DNA of 64,000 bases from the NCBI GenBank assembly GCA_013399115.1, contig VXAA01005247.1, forward strand, positions 429,281 to 493,280, given 5' to 3'. The notes beneath the pieces are model-generated. The model saw only the letters and a program-made list of their open reading frames with translations. It had not been told where the DNA came from and searched no databases. A program made the translations under genes and the position numbers. The stretch comes from Anseranas semipalmata (Eukaryota; Chordata; Aves; Anseriformes; Anseranatidae). The stretch's first letter is position 1. The number at the start of each line of letters is the position of its first letter. Positions 1-12,411 of the stretch are shown piece by piece.

Positions 1-3000
1 CCTATATTGGGTGCATTGGCTTCCTCACATCCATTTCACAGCCAGCTGCTCTGTAGCTTGCCATCTCCATCTCTTCCCTACATCACTACAATGCCCTCAA
101 AAGACCATTTGGTTTCACAGATTTTAGTCTTTCCTTGTCACCCTTCACTTCTCACACATTTGTCTTCAGTTCATTCCACTCTACCCTCCCGCCCCCGTTG
201 TGGCATCCTTGCTCTCTCAAGCTGTGCATTCAAAATCTCAGATGAATGAGATTTTCCTCTTTTCAGTTCTTCCTTACCCTACCACACTCCAGCTTACTCA
301 TGGGCTGATGCATCCTTTCCCCCTTTAAAGGGATTTCACACTCACTTCCATTTATCTATCTCATTTCTGCCAATAATCTAACTACATCTCTTCATTCCAG
401 TTCTCCTGAATTCTGGCCTTGAAGTGGGCTGGCGGTCTCATCTCTCATCTGATGGCACATCAATATCAGAGCCAACAGGGCCAAAGCCAGACTCTTTCCT
501 CTCAAACCTTCTCCAAGGGCACTCAGCTCTGGAGAGCACATGCACAACCCCCTCTGATTCCCCCCTCTTCCTCTTTCACTACCCACCTTGGCAAATGCCC
601 AGGTTTTCAAAATCCTGCTCCAAAACCAATGTCTAACACTTCATACACCTGGGACCATGAATCCCCAAACAAAAACAGCCTTCCCTCACAAGCTCCAAAT
701 AAAGATGCAGGTAAGGGAGCAAACACCATGAAACAGAGCAACATGAAGATTTCAGAGCAAGACTTCAGGCAACCGAGCACGAGTTGAATTCAGCTGAAAT
801 GTCAGATCTAAAAACCATCTCAGCGTGCTGCAAATGGCCTGGTTTTTCTTCTTGATTCTTATTGCTTTAGTTTTGTTTATTCTTATGTAACCTGTCAGCA
901 AAACTTACTCTGCTCCTGACCTGTTTGTGGTACCCTGATATCGAGAAGGACAGCTTTGCTTCTGCTGCTGCCTGGTGCAGTTACTGTATCAACCTTCGTT
1001 TGCCAGGCTGTAATCCTGTGGCTGTCTGTGTGAGTGGCACCAGTCACATTCAATAACACTTTGCTTTTGCGTTAGCCCTCGGTTCTGCACAGCCTTTACA
1101 TATATGTTTACACACCTCTGACTGGAGGGATTTAGGTGGGTGTCATTAAATCTGCACCTAACGTGTTTGTGCAGGAGGTAGGAAGAGTTACAATGGTGAT
1201 GGATGTGGGAATGGCTGCAGCTGTAACCCACACTGAGGGCTACAAATCCTTGGAGAACATTAATTAAAAAGTTACATCAAACGTGCAGCAGGTGGCTGGG
1301 ACCATTGAGGTAAAAAAAATCACCTCAGCCAGGGGCAAGCGAGCTGCACAGCTGCCGCTTTAGAAATGGGGGTCACTGCGGGGTGGTTACAGGCTTGCTG
1401 GATTAGGGTCTCACAGGGCTGTGGCTGGGAGAGGGGGACTGGGTGCTTGTCCTGACAAAACCGCACTTGGAGGTGACTCACTGCCTCTGCCTTTTTGTCA
1501 TCTAATCTTTGTTTTTCAAGATAAAAGGGTTGTGGAGGGGATGGAAGGGTGGCCACACACACCAAGGACTTTGACATGATTCAGTGCTGTGGTTGACCTC
1601 AGGGTGTGTTCCTCCTACAATCAAAATTGCAAAGTGGTCTCCCTGCAGAAAGCAATCTCACTGTCCCTCCCCATTGCACTCTTCTTCCATCAGCTAGATC
1701 TACTGTCACTGCTCCATTTTTCTTCCTGTAGCTTTCCTTCCTCCATTCCTGATTTTTTTTTTTTAAATAAAAACCAAGCCTTGTAAGTATACATTGAGCA
1801 CATCAGAAGTAAGACCTTCCCTACCCTTTTATGCACATATACACACACTTTCCTCTAAGAAGCATCTCATTAGCTGGACACAATTTGATCTCGTGGCTTT
1901 TACCTTTCTCTCATCTATGTTCCCCTATTTCTCAACACAAAGATACCAGTTTTCCCAAGGATTGTGCAAATTTATGGAATTCAAGTACTGTGAGGTTCTT
2001 TGAAACTGAAACCACCTCAATGTGGAATAGAGGAAATTAGTCAGAAACATGCCATGGTCTTTTTACTCCCTTTCCGTGCAGCTTTCCTAATAAGGCAGAT
2101 GAGACAGGTTTTGCTTATAGCATTCATAGATTGCACCGTACTCCTCACCCTCCCTGTCCAGGTGCTCTAAGAAGGGCATATAAGCCACACTTCACAGGCC
2201 AGCAACATTTTACCTAATATTGCACTTCCAGCTCTTTCTGTGCCTTCCTAAGGTGTCACTTTCCTGCTAGAAGTATTTGTAAACAAGCTGAAGAAAACTC
2301 CTAGTTTTGCCTCAAGTGCTGCACCATGGATATTAGAGTCATGAAATGAATGCCCCAGGAGGAGCCCTGATGCAGTGGGTAACCTACCCCACAGCACCAA
2401 GCTGGACAGAGCAGGGGGAGCAGCGGCAATCAGCCGCTCCATGTGCACACACCACACTTTACCTTCTCTTTATCAGCATCTAATTAAATTTCCATCAACC
2501 TGAACAAAAAGATCCATACTTCTTGTAGGTAGTAAATAAGGGTGCATTGGAAAATAGGTATGTATGAGCTTTAGCCATAGGTTGAATACATACAGAGTAG
2601 CTATCAGAAAACTTTTAAGTGCCATATGATAGCAAACATTTTAGATAACAATGCTTAAACTTACAGATCATAGTGGTGACATCAAGATGTCATTTTCCAA
2701 CACAAAATTAATCCAAAAGCAGTCCATTCAATATTTTCTCTATACACAGCATCCCAATGGATAGCAGAGGGTTATGTTAATATTGCTTTTCAAAAAAGCA
2801 TATGTATGGATGACTTTAAAATTGTCCTTTGCTAGCCTGCAAAGTTCCCTGGAAATTTATGCATATAGGAATGTATCTGTTCTTGATAAGAAACAGCTTT
2901 GCCTTTGATTGGAAATACATGTAGGAAAACAATACTCACTTCCTATATATCAAATGACTGTGCCTCTTGCATCCACTACTAGAGCATAGGTCTGTCTTTG

Positions 3001-4858
3001 CATTATTGGGCTAGCTACACAACATTTTTAATCAGCTTGATTATAACTAGGCATGTAACTTAAATACAGAATGGAAAGGATTTTCATCACTGCCCTGATG
3101 TTTTCAGTATTATCCTGCTCAGGATGAATAACATCTAGTTTAGGGAAATGCAAAGTTACGTTTCTCCTTAGAGCATAATAGGGTGCCTGAAGTTACAGAT
3201 AACAAGGTTTTCCAAGCACTTTATGGGACCTACCATCCCTTTTAGAGCTGCTACTTCCATACACGAGCCTACCTCACCTCCTTGCTGTCCCTAGGAACAA
3301 GGGCACTGAGCTCCCAGGCTCGCAGCAAGGGGTTGAGGGTGGACACAGCCCCTTGCATGTGCTCCCTGAAGCCACCTGCTGGGTAATGGTCTTGGCTGGG
3401 CAATTCTGGACACGGCCCCAGGACCTCGCACACTTATCACCACCACCAGAAGTGCCCGTAGAGAGCAGTAAGTGTTATAGTGCAGCATAATCCACTCTTC
3501 ACCTCAGCAAGCATGGCAGGATCAGACTGCCACTTTCAGATAATAACCATTTCATGTACGTAGTTACAAGACCTATTTATAGGGATTATTTTAGCTGCCA
3601 TCTTTACACTTAAGAGGAAAGGATGGGTGCTCTGGACAGGTGGCAATTTTACACTACTCACCCACCTCCATATCTTTCTATTTGGGTGTGCACTATGTGG
3701 TTACATTTCCATTTGGATGACTTTAATGTTCTTTAGACAGTGAAAGTTCTTGAAAAAATGATGAAGCAAAAGAAAAAGTTCAGGTAGATGCTGAAATGAG
3801 GCCAAGTTGGGATCATTTGACTAATGACCCACCCAGGCCTTGTTTGCCTTCTCCTGGAAATTTGGGGGAGGTGTTTACGATTAGCTGTTTGTGTAAGCAA
3901 GCTATGCAAACTAGTAAAAACAAGTCACATGAGAGGGAGAGAAGGAACATTGACTGCTTTGACAACTGCTTTGCCATTGCTAAGGAAACTGCTCCCTTGG
4001 TAACCATGGTCAGTACATCTGTCTTATTTTATCTCCAATCCTCCCATAGACACCATCAAGGAAAGAATATTAACACAACAGAAAAATCCAGACATTTCAG
4101 AAAAGGAAAAACTAACAAAAGCACAAGGTTTCTATTAATTTGTTTACTAAAAAGTTTAGGGAGATCCTGCTTTGGTGTCGATTATGGCTTTGCCTTGCCT
4201 GCCTGGGATGTGCTCCTTAAATATTAGCTTATTCACAGAAGCAATTTATGGTTTTGTTCTGCTTTGTACTTTAAAATATGTGATACTTATTTTCTGTTAA
4301 CAATCCTAATTTACCTAATGCAATTGGACTTGACAATAGGAAAGCCTGAAGGCTGAGAAAGCTTTTACAGCTGCCAAAATAAGAGTATTTTTTATTTTTT
4401 TGTCATGAAAAAGCTCTCACTCATTTGAGCAGTGTAGTAAAAAAATGAAAGTCCTGATCTGAAGGACAACTAACTTCTGAGAGGTCTCTGAACCTTTTGG
4501 GTCAGGGCCGTACAACATCAGCAAGAGCTTTCTTGACGGTCCTGCTCAAACCCAGTAGCAAGTATGAGAACCAAACAAGTACAGAGGGAAATCCATGAAG
4601 AAATCCTAGGTGCAGTTTCTGCCCTTCTTCAGTGGAATCAGGATATCTACCCACATCCACCAATAAACCAGATGTGGAATATTGATGGAAGTGTAACTTT
4701 ACCCAAAAGAATAATGGCTATGCCCACAAATCTAATGAAGGAAAAGAAACCTGCCTGGAACAAAGAATGCAAACATTCTCTAAAGCTTTCTAGCTGCTAT
4801 CTAGCAGCACTGGAGGTTTCCCAGTAACTTTACAAGATCATTTTCCTATACTTGTAAA
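1..4858. other. Unassigned noncoding DNA
   Basis: No gene, RNA or repeat family is recognised here. The first 420 bases are clearly pyrimidine-rich on the + strand (runs of CTCT, CCTCC and TTCC). About 2480-3200 is AT-rich without obvious repeats. Open frames such as 419-787 (+, 122 codons) and 3796-4227 (+, 143 codons) have no recognisable domain and no codon pattern that stands out. A CAG|GTAAGG donor-like site at about 710 lies in the first of these, but I see no convincing matching acceptor. I treat the interval as noncoding. Confidence 0.6.
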
Positions 4859-4881
4859 GGGGGGGGGCGGGGGGGGCGGCG
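4859..4881 (+). repeat. G-run (G9-C-G8-C-GG), quadruplex-prone
   Basis: The + strand reads nine Gs, a C, eight Gs, a C, then GG, C and G, on an otherwise AT-leaning background. Such a run can fold as a G-quadruplex and is also prone to length errors in sequencing. No CpG island or promoter-like context surrounds it, so a regulatory role is only a possibility. Confidence 0.8.
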
Positions 4882-7030
4882 ACAACTTGAGTGATAGTGA
4901 AAGATAAGACATCATAAGCAGATTTGAGAGCATCTGTTCTCAAGGTGGGCCACAGTAGTGGCATGATACAGGGACTTCATGTCATACAACCACATAAAAC
5001 CACATTCCTCCAAAAATGACTAATCTGACATTATAACTACCAGGGCTGTGGTTTGTGGATTTATTGTGACCACACATATAGCCACAGCAAACACCTGTCT
5101 GATAAGAAAAACAACTGCATCAGCTCAGACCAAACACTTCTCTAGTCTTGTGTCCCCTCTCCAAATAGCAGCCAGCAGATGCCTAGAGAAGAGCTTAGTA
5201 ACAGGGCCATCACAGCAGTACCTTTCTGTGAACCCTCCCCCATGTCCCAGTAATAGGAAAAGAAGGAATGTCTCCAGCAGAGTCCATCAAGGATTATGGG
5301 AATGATCAGGGATTTCAGCAACTGACAGAAAATTTTAGACTGATTTCAAGAACAGTGCAGAGGCAGTAAAGTGTCTTCTCATGGTGGTGCGTGCAGGCAT
5401 GCATCCCACGGGGAGCGTGCTGCACAATTTGTGGTGAGAATAAACTGAGAGTGAAGAGTTACTCGTAGAAGCTACTCAAAGCTTCTTTCTCTTGAGCTAC
5501 CTTATTGATGACAATGCCACACAGCAATGACTCTGCTTCAACTGACACCAGCAACCCTGCATCCATTTCTATAGCATAAATGTTGCAGCTGCATCATCAG
5601 CAAACCTTACCTTCACACCAGGTAGGTACGCATTAAGCATCCCTCCTTCATACCTATCCTTTTAAGGAAACATAATGCAATAAGAGCTATTCTAGCTGGT
5701 AGTTGCATTCCCACTGCAAAAGTTTTGATACACTACCAACATAAACACCCTTTTATTGCTCTATCATGTAGCCTGGACCTTCATTTTTATGGTTAGTCTT
5801 TGCAGTTGCTTTATTTACCCAGCCCACTTACTATAAACAACACAGCAATTAGCACTCATCAGATGTTTAGTTTAACTTTATCCAGAAGCCTGAAATAGTT
5901 GCACCAATGCCACTGGTATAACAAAGCTGCCATGAGTCATTTCTTCTAATCCTTTCCCTCTCACTTGTGTAGAACCCGTGACATACCTGCCCCATTAGCA
6001 CACATTGCCTTTATCACAGAACAACGGGTTAATTATATAGCTAAGAAAGAGTAGCACCTTGCTCCAGTTGCCTTGCATGATTCAGTAAGAAGATGTGCTT
6101 CACTTTCCCTGCACGCAAAATGAGAATAACAGCAACCTCATTCCTCCCAGGAACTAAGTGTGACTACAAACATTACCAAATCCTCAGATATTGTCAGGGA
6201 GCAGCAAGGTCTGACTGCTCCCTGAGGGACATGAAACCAACGGGGACCCTACAGCTAGCCAGTGAGACAGGAACATCCCCATCCCCATCCCACAGTACCT
6301 GAGCATGGCAAGCAGGCAGTCCTGGAGATGGTGGGCAGGTCCAACTAGGAACCCAGGTCATAAAGCAACACCACAGCAAGCTGAAGCTGAGAAATCAGCC
6401 TGTGGGCTAGGATCAGTGTGTCTACAGCCAAGCTGTGAGCTAGCGGGCCCCCAGCAGATCTCAGGGGAGGCAATAAGCTCCCCCAGCAGAGCTTAAATGG
6501 GATCCTTGGGCCCATGGGTGTGGGTGAAGGCACCAGGTGAGGCTGGTCAAGGCCATTAAGGCTAATTAGTGCTCACAGGGTCTGGACAAATGCCCCAATA
6601 GCAGGAGTCAAGCTAAATAATAGGTATTTACAAAGCTACTAAAGCCTTGACCTACAGCTTAAATATTAAGGAAACTCTGCTGACAATTTTCTTTTCAACA
6701 ATTTCAGAAAGCAGGGCTAAGTTACTACTATGAGAAAGAGAGGGTGCTTTTTTTCCCCTTATGTTTAAAAAAATAAAACATTTCAGATGAAAAACAGAAA
6801 AGTAATCACCACTGAGAGCTATGAGTGTTCAGGTACAATAATGTATTAAAGATTTTGCAGAAGACCACACTTATTCCTAGTTTGTCTCCATAGTCTGGCA
6901 CTTGCATGAAGTCCTTTGAGTTTGGATCCAGGCAGCGTAAAAAAGACAAGCAAAACACTTACTCCAGCAGCACATGCTTTGAAGCATACTACTACCTACT
7001 GCCATCACACGATGCTGAACCTTCTCACCA
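4882..7030. other. Unassigned noncoding DNA
   Basis: Unique-looking sequence with no recognised gene or repeat family. A block at about 6484-6535 has a CCCCCAG acceptor-like and a CAG|GTGAGG donor-like boundary around 50 open bases. Short blocks of this kind arise easily by chance and I do not call it an exon. Confidence 0.6.
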
Positions 7031-7640
7031 GTCACTTGCTATGGGATAACTCTAAGATTAGGCAGGCTAAGGCTGACATGTGAGATCTGTGCCACTTACT
7101 TAACCACTCTGTCAAAATGAATCGGGCTGCTCTTGCTGCATTAGCCTTGAGAAAAAAGTGTCGGGGCCTTGGCTGGCATATGCTGATGGAACGAGGAGTG
7201 AGCCTGTCCCTCCCCATGGCAGGGTGACAAAGCTGCCCAAGGGGAGTCAGGGGGCTCTGGTGTGATCTCTTCGTGTCAGCCAAGGACCTTCTCAAACTGG
7301 CCTCTGAAGGGTGATGCTCCCACTCAGTGTGGTGTGCAGCAGCCCTTGGGTAGCGTGGTGTCAAGGCTGCTTTGAAACCAGCTGGTCTGGTTTTGAGGTT
7401 GCCTGAATGATGGTCGAGATGACAAGCTGGCTGGACAAGGGCTAGCAAGAAAGTAGGCCAGCAAAAGTTTCTGATTAAGATAAAAATGCCTTTGTAGTCT
7501 TTGTAGTGATGGAGAGCAGTGGTACTCAAAATCTAAATGTCTCTGTCCAAAGAATGAGCAAGAAAGAGCTTTCCTACATCCTTTACTTTTGCTTAAAAGT
7601 GACAAGAGATCATCTGATAGCAGGTTCATTAGGCTCACCT
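7031..7640 (-). other. Overlapping minus-strand open frames, no known domain
   Basis: Two minus-strand frames (7032-7529, 165 codons; 7324-7638, 104 codons) overlap in different phases. Neither shows a recognisable domain, clear signal peptide or membrane pattern, and the region is locally GC-richer, which lowers stop-codon density by itself. Chance openness is the simplest explanation. A short exon inside cannot be excluded by eye. Confidence 0.25.
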
Positions 7641-10094
7641 TCCAATAGCGAGGCTGTCATAGCAGCTGCCTGGACTCTCACAGCTGACCCTGTCGCCCAC
7701 ACAGCCTGCAGCGGGATGCCAAAGAGCTCCTGCTACCTCCACACACACGCTGTCCTCTGTCTGGACAAGATGATCCTCATCTAAAAGAGAAAAACATCAA
7801 AATGAAAAGTAAAATGGCTGTAACCCTGCTAAGAAAGGGCTTATTCACAAATCTCTCCTCTGGACCCTGGCACAATTCTTCCCAAGGCATTGTTAGACAC
7901 CTGGAGAGCTGCACTGCACCCGGTGGCCAGGCACCTTCCTGAGCTGGCTGGGGAAGGAGAGGTACCTGAGCATGGTGGAGAGCAGGAGTGGTTTGACGAG
8001 CTTCTAAAGATGTAGAAAAAAGATCACAAAACAAGTTTGGAAGGGACATGAAGATCATGTTTAATTTGAAGGAGTTTGCCCTTGAGACCCATGAAGAGCA
8101 CATCAGCTGGCTCCAGCTAATATGTTTTCTTCAGCACTCTAGAAAAAAAGAGCCAAAGTACAGTATGTACTTGTCTGCTGAGACATTTAGATTGGCTACT
8201 GATACTCTGCAAATGTTTATAAAGAAAACAAAATGTGGATGATTGCCATTTTAATTAAAACATGCAGATTCGGTTCACCCCGAGTCACATGAGCCATGTT
8301 CTTGCCCTTTTGGAGACATCTGCTTCACAACAGCATTGAGGCTGTGTGGCTCCTGCTCTCTTGCTGCTGTTTGCTTGCTTGCTGGGTCTGGTACATGCAG
8401 CTGCGGGTGGAGGCATTGCTGGGGCCAGGTATCTGCTGAGTATCTACAAGGTGAAGGTTAATATCCCTTGGCTCTGCCACCTCAGTTTGATTTTAATCAA
8501 GTCAAAGCCAAGAGGAGGAAAAAGACAGAATTAAAACTTCAAGACTTACCTGCCCAGGGCAGAGTTCCCTCCTGCGTACCATGTAAACTGTCAACAAATT
8601 TGGTGGCTGGTTCCTCGGGTGAGGGATGCTTGTGAGCTTCCTTTGGGCCATGCAGCACATCCTCTCCTGAAATCAGGAGCACAGATTTTTTTGTGATGTT
8701 CTGGGGATGTTTCCTAGACACTGTCACTTGCTGCACCACATCACCCAGATACATTTATGCCTGTAAAGCATGAGAATCCCATACTGAGTTATATATACCA
8801 TGCCCATGACTGAGCCTTCAAAAACATGGGAACTACTGTTCTTGAACCATTGTTTGTTGTAACTGTCCCCCACTTCCAACGTGGGTGACTTTGCTAACCT
8901 TGCAATGAAGGAACTGACAACCCTGATGAGAGCAGAGACATAATTTCATGTCCAGCCCAGTGAATCTATTCACTCAAATACTGTAACCCCAGGGATTAAT
9001 TTGGCTCATTGTGGGAGGGTGCTGTCTAGCTAAGGCTGTGAACCGCTAGCCTGCACAGCCTGACACACTCTGGCACCTGGGTCATAATGTCCTAGCAAAC
9101 TGTGAGGCGGAAACAGATGCCCATAGGAGTGACTGGAGCAGTGGCTGCACCATGGTGCCTTTTGGAGACTTTCAGCCACTGACAGCATCCTGTTGCTGTG
9201 GCCCAGAAATCAGGCCAGGCCATGGTTTTAGCCACAAAGGGCTCAATTCTCCCATGTTACCTTTTTGCTTTGGTGACACTGTTGCCCAAAATGTCTATTG
9301 AGGTATCAAAAAATCCCAAATCAGCCTGTGTGGCAGAATTTTATATCTACTGTGCACTGATGGGACAAACAGGGTGCCTCTTCTTCCCACCAGACTTTCA
9401 CAGGCATCTGCCAGCTAAACCCCTTTTCTTTCTGCCTCCTTGCCATTTCCTTATCTTCATCTATTTATGTGATGTGTGTGTATGTTCTACATGCTGAAAG
9501 CCTAACGCAAAGCCAAACCCGATGTTGCCTACATCTCATGGTGTCCTGAGCTGCTGCATGCCCCAGCCTCTCTGTGGAACACCAGCCAAAAAAGTTTGCT
9601 TCCCTTTCCGGGCTGCAGTGCTTTTGGATATCAGGCCAGCATCAGCTCTCTTCAGAGACTGAGCAACTGCTGTGAATTTAAAACAAATATTTTTCATCTC
9701 AAATGCCATGGCAGGTCAGCTAAACAGAAAAGAATAGCTGGTAACAGGCTCGAAAGACAGCGGGGTGGAGTGTTTACAGCTCCATCAACAGCTCGGTGTT
9801 AATGAGCTGAGTCCGAAAATTACCTCTCTATTGATGAAGGCTTGGATGGAACACACAGATGAGAAAGATAGTGATTGCCTCTGGCTGCAGGCAGAACTTG
9901 AAGAGCATTTATTTTTCACTTTCAATTTAACTATTTTTTTGGAGAGGGCAGTAAAGTTCTGAAAACTGCAATCCTGCAGCTGCCTGCAGCCTGCCACATG
10001 CGCAGGGCGCAGGATTTCATCCTGTCCTGGAGCATGTCTGCCTGTGCACGGGAAGGAAAAAAGCCTCAGCTGTAGAGTCAATCCTCTGGGGCAC
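7641..10094. other. Unassigned noncoding DNA
   Basis: No gene or clear repeat is recognised. The most protein-like reading (8346 onward, + strand) encodes a leucine- and alanine-rich, signal-peptide-like stretch, but it starts with GTG and has an in-frame TGA just upstream at 8337, so it is not accepted as a gene start. Confidence 0.6.
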
Positions 10095-10112
10095 GTGTGT
10101 GTGTGTGTGTGT
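10095..10112 (+). repeat. (GT)9 microsatellite
   Basis: Nine uninterrupted GT units flanked by CAC on the left and ACTCACACGTG on the right. Ordinary dinucleotide repeat, potentially polymorphic. Confidence 0.9.
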
Positions 10113-11506
10113 ACTCACACGTGTTTTTTGATGAAAAGTGCCAGGCAGCAGAAACGTAGCTACTTTATACTGAGAGGATGTATAAGGGCTGCAAATATAT
10201 CAGACAAAAAATTTCTCATGTGTTGTAACTGCTGTAATTAATGGGAATGTTCTCATGGATAGTGTTACTTCTGTCCCTGAGTTTTCTCTTCTCTTTGTTT
10301 TCTGTATGAGGTATCAGTATTGCTATGGCTGAGCAAAACGGGAAAAGAGTGGAGAGATGTCTCTGGAGGATGCTGCATTTGAACTTCCATTTTATCAATG
10401 ACGGAGACAGGTTTTCTAGGATAGCTTCCTTCTTGTGAATTCCATTTTTCTGGAATTTTTCTAGGACAGCTTCTTCTGTTCGGTGCAGCCACTATTTTTG
10501 AGGGACATTTAGCACAACATCTCTCTGTACAAGAGTTTTAATTGTGTTGAATTGTGCTGCAAGTAAGGGCTGATGTGTTCAAGTTGAATGGCACAGTGCC
10601 ACACAAACAGTTCAAGCACATCAGCACTCAGCACTGCCCTTTAGGTCCCTGCTTATGATTTCTGAGGGTAATTTTCTGTGGTCGAGGCATTTCCATAGGT
10701 CGAGAGAGGGGACACCTCAAGAAATACCACTCTTCAGCTATTAGAGAAATTCATTTATAATTTCTGCCATAAATTTGGATTAGTAAATGGATGATTTTGT
10801 TAGTGTTTGTGTATTTGAGGGAGAAGGGCTGCAGCAACCAGCATTTTTTCCTGAAGGAAAAATATTTATTATTTTAAACAGCACTTTCTGCTAATGTAAG
10901 AAAATTCAAAGTATTTTTTTTAAATACGAACAACAGAAATAGTACTAAATGCCTGAAACATGCTTTTAAACAATTTAGCAATACAGAGAAAGTATACCCT
11001 GTTGAAGGCAGGCTACAGGAATGTTAACATCCTCTCAAGGTAAATCAAGTAATGGACTGTTGGCCTATTTTTCAAACCGCTTCTCCTCAGTAACTTGACA
11101 TTTGATAGGATTATCTATTACTGTTGGATTTTGGTTGACTCTCTGGTATGCCTGAGAAGATTGTCATCTTGTGATTTAAAGATAATAGAGCCAAGCATGT
11201 GAAACTGCACACAGAGAATAAACCTTTGACTCAGAACTGACTATTTTGTTAAAGTAAAGAGGACGGCTTTGACTTGAGCTCAGTTTGATACACTCACAGT
11301 TAATGAAATTATCCAGCGATAACTTTCCATTCTAAATATTGCTGTGCTATTTTTAAAAGGTTCCTATGGCATTCTGCACAGAGTGGCCCGAGCACTGCAA
11401 ATGCAGTAACAATACAAAAAATCTGAAGAGGGTGAGCTTGATTAAAGACTTGTGACAATAGCTAATGTAAGCTTTAACTAAAAATGTCAACTCCATTTGT
11501 TTTCAG
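10113..11506. other. Unassigned AT-rich noncoding DNA
   Basis: No gene or repeat family is recognised. AT content rises after about 10700, with TTTATTATTTTAAA-type tracts. This leads into the octamer-rich stretch that follows. Confidence 0.6.
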
Positions 11507-11536
11507 CTTGAAGAGTTTCTAGATCAGAATGTGCAG
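11507..11536 (+). other. Candidate 30-nt microexon
   Basis: A 30-base block is bounded by a good acceptor (pyrimidine-rich tract ending TTTGTTTTCAG) and a usable donor (CAG|GTAGGA). In the frame set by its first base it encodes LEEFLDQNVQ without a stop, and its length is a multiple of three, so its inclusion would keep a reading frame. A branch-point-like TTTAACTAA lies about 30 bases upstream of the acceptor. No other exon of the same gene is identified nearby and I do not recognise the peptide. A chance match remains likely. Confidence 0.2.
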
Positions 11537-12411
11537 GTAGGAGTTATAACAATTTCAAGATTACACTTGACCTAGTAGAAAAGATGATCGTGTAAAAAGT
11601 GACATAAACTGGGACTTGGGGTGTGTATGTGTATCCACACACCTGCATATAAATACGTAAACACTGGCAAAGAATTTCACCATTACGGTTTTCTAAAATA
11701 CACAACATCTATTTTTACTATTAAGCCTCACAATTGGCAATTTGAAAAAAAAAAAAAATGAAATGAGCTAGAGTGGGCTTCTTATTATGCATGGTTTTAT
11801 TTCTTTGAATTTCAAAATTACCTAGCATGCATTTTAAACTTTGGTACAATTTGCAGGCTGTTTTCATTTCTATTTAAAAAGGCTAAACACTAAGAATGTG
11901 TCTCTGCTTTGCATTCTAATTGCATGTAACTGATTTGCACAGCAGAACAAAAACCTAATTTTCAGATTATGAATCACACACTAAGAAATAATTATTGTTT
12001 TACGAGGTAAAAAATGTTTTCCACATTTTCCCCCCTTGCCCAATTTATGAGAACTGTTTGCCAGTTTGCAGGTTGCCAGCCTTCCCAGAACAGCATCTAT
12101 TACTCTTTAGGGACTTGAAAAAGGTAGACAGAAACACGAGGCATGCAACTGTTTTGACTGCATTCTTTTGCTTGCAACGTAACACTTGCCTTTTATTATT
12201 TTATCTTCAACAATCAAGGGGTGACTAAATGGTTGCAGGTGGTGATGAAAATAAAAGCCATCCATCATTATTTATTAGGCATGAAAAAGATACACAATAA
12301 TGTAATTTAATCCCGGAGCAGACAATTATTTCCACATATTGATAATACAATGTGAAAACTGTCATGAATCCTAATGTGATGTTCGCCTTTATTGGTGAAC
12401 CACTAGTAGCA
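11537..12411. other. AT-rich noncoding DNA
   Basis: Unassigned AT-rich sequence with an A13 run near 11746-11758 and many TAATT and TTTGCA motifs. No coding or repeat signal recognised. Confidence 0.6.

Noticed and set aside
232..255. 9-bp hairpin AAAATCTCA/TGAGATTTT
   Set aside because: A couple of such hairpins are expected by chance in a window of this size.
6484..6535. Exon-like block with CAG|GTGAGG donor
   Set aside because: Weak pyrimidine tract and very short; similar blocks occur throughout by chance.
8346..8534. Signal-peptide-like reading (APALLLLFACLLGLVHAAAG)
   Set aside because: It begins at GTG, an in-frame TGA lies just upstream at 8337, and no ATG or acceptor supplies a start. 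The hydrophobic run comes from CTG/CTT/TTG-rich DNA.
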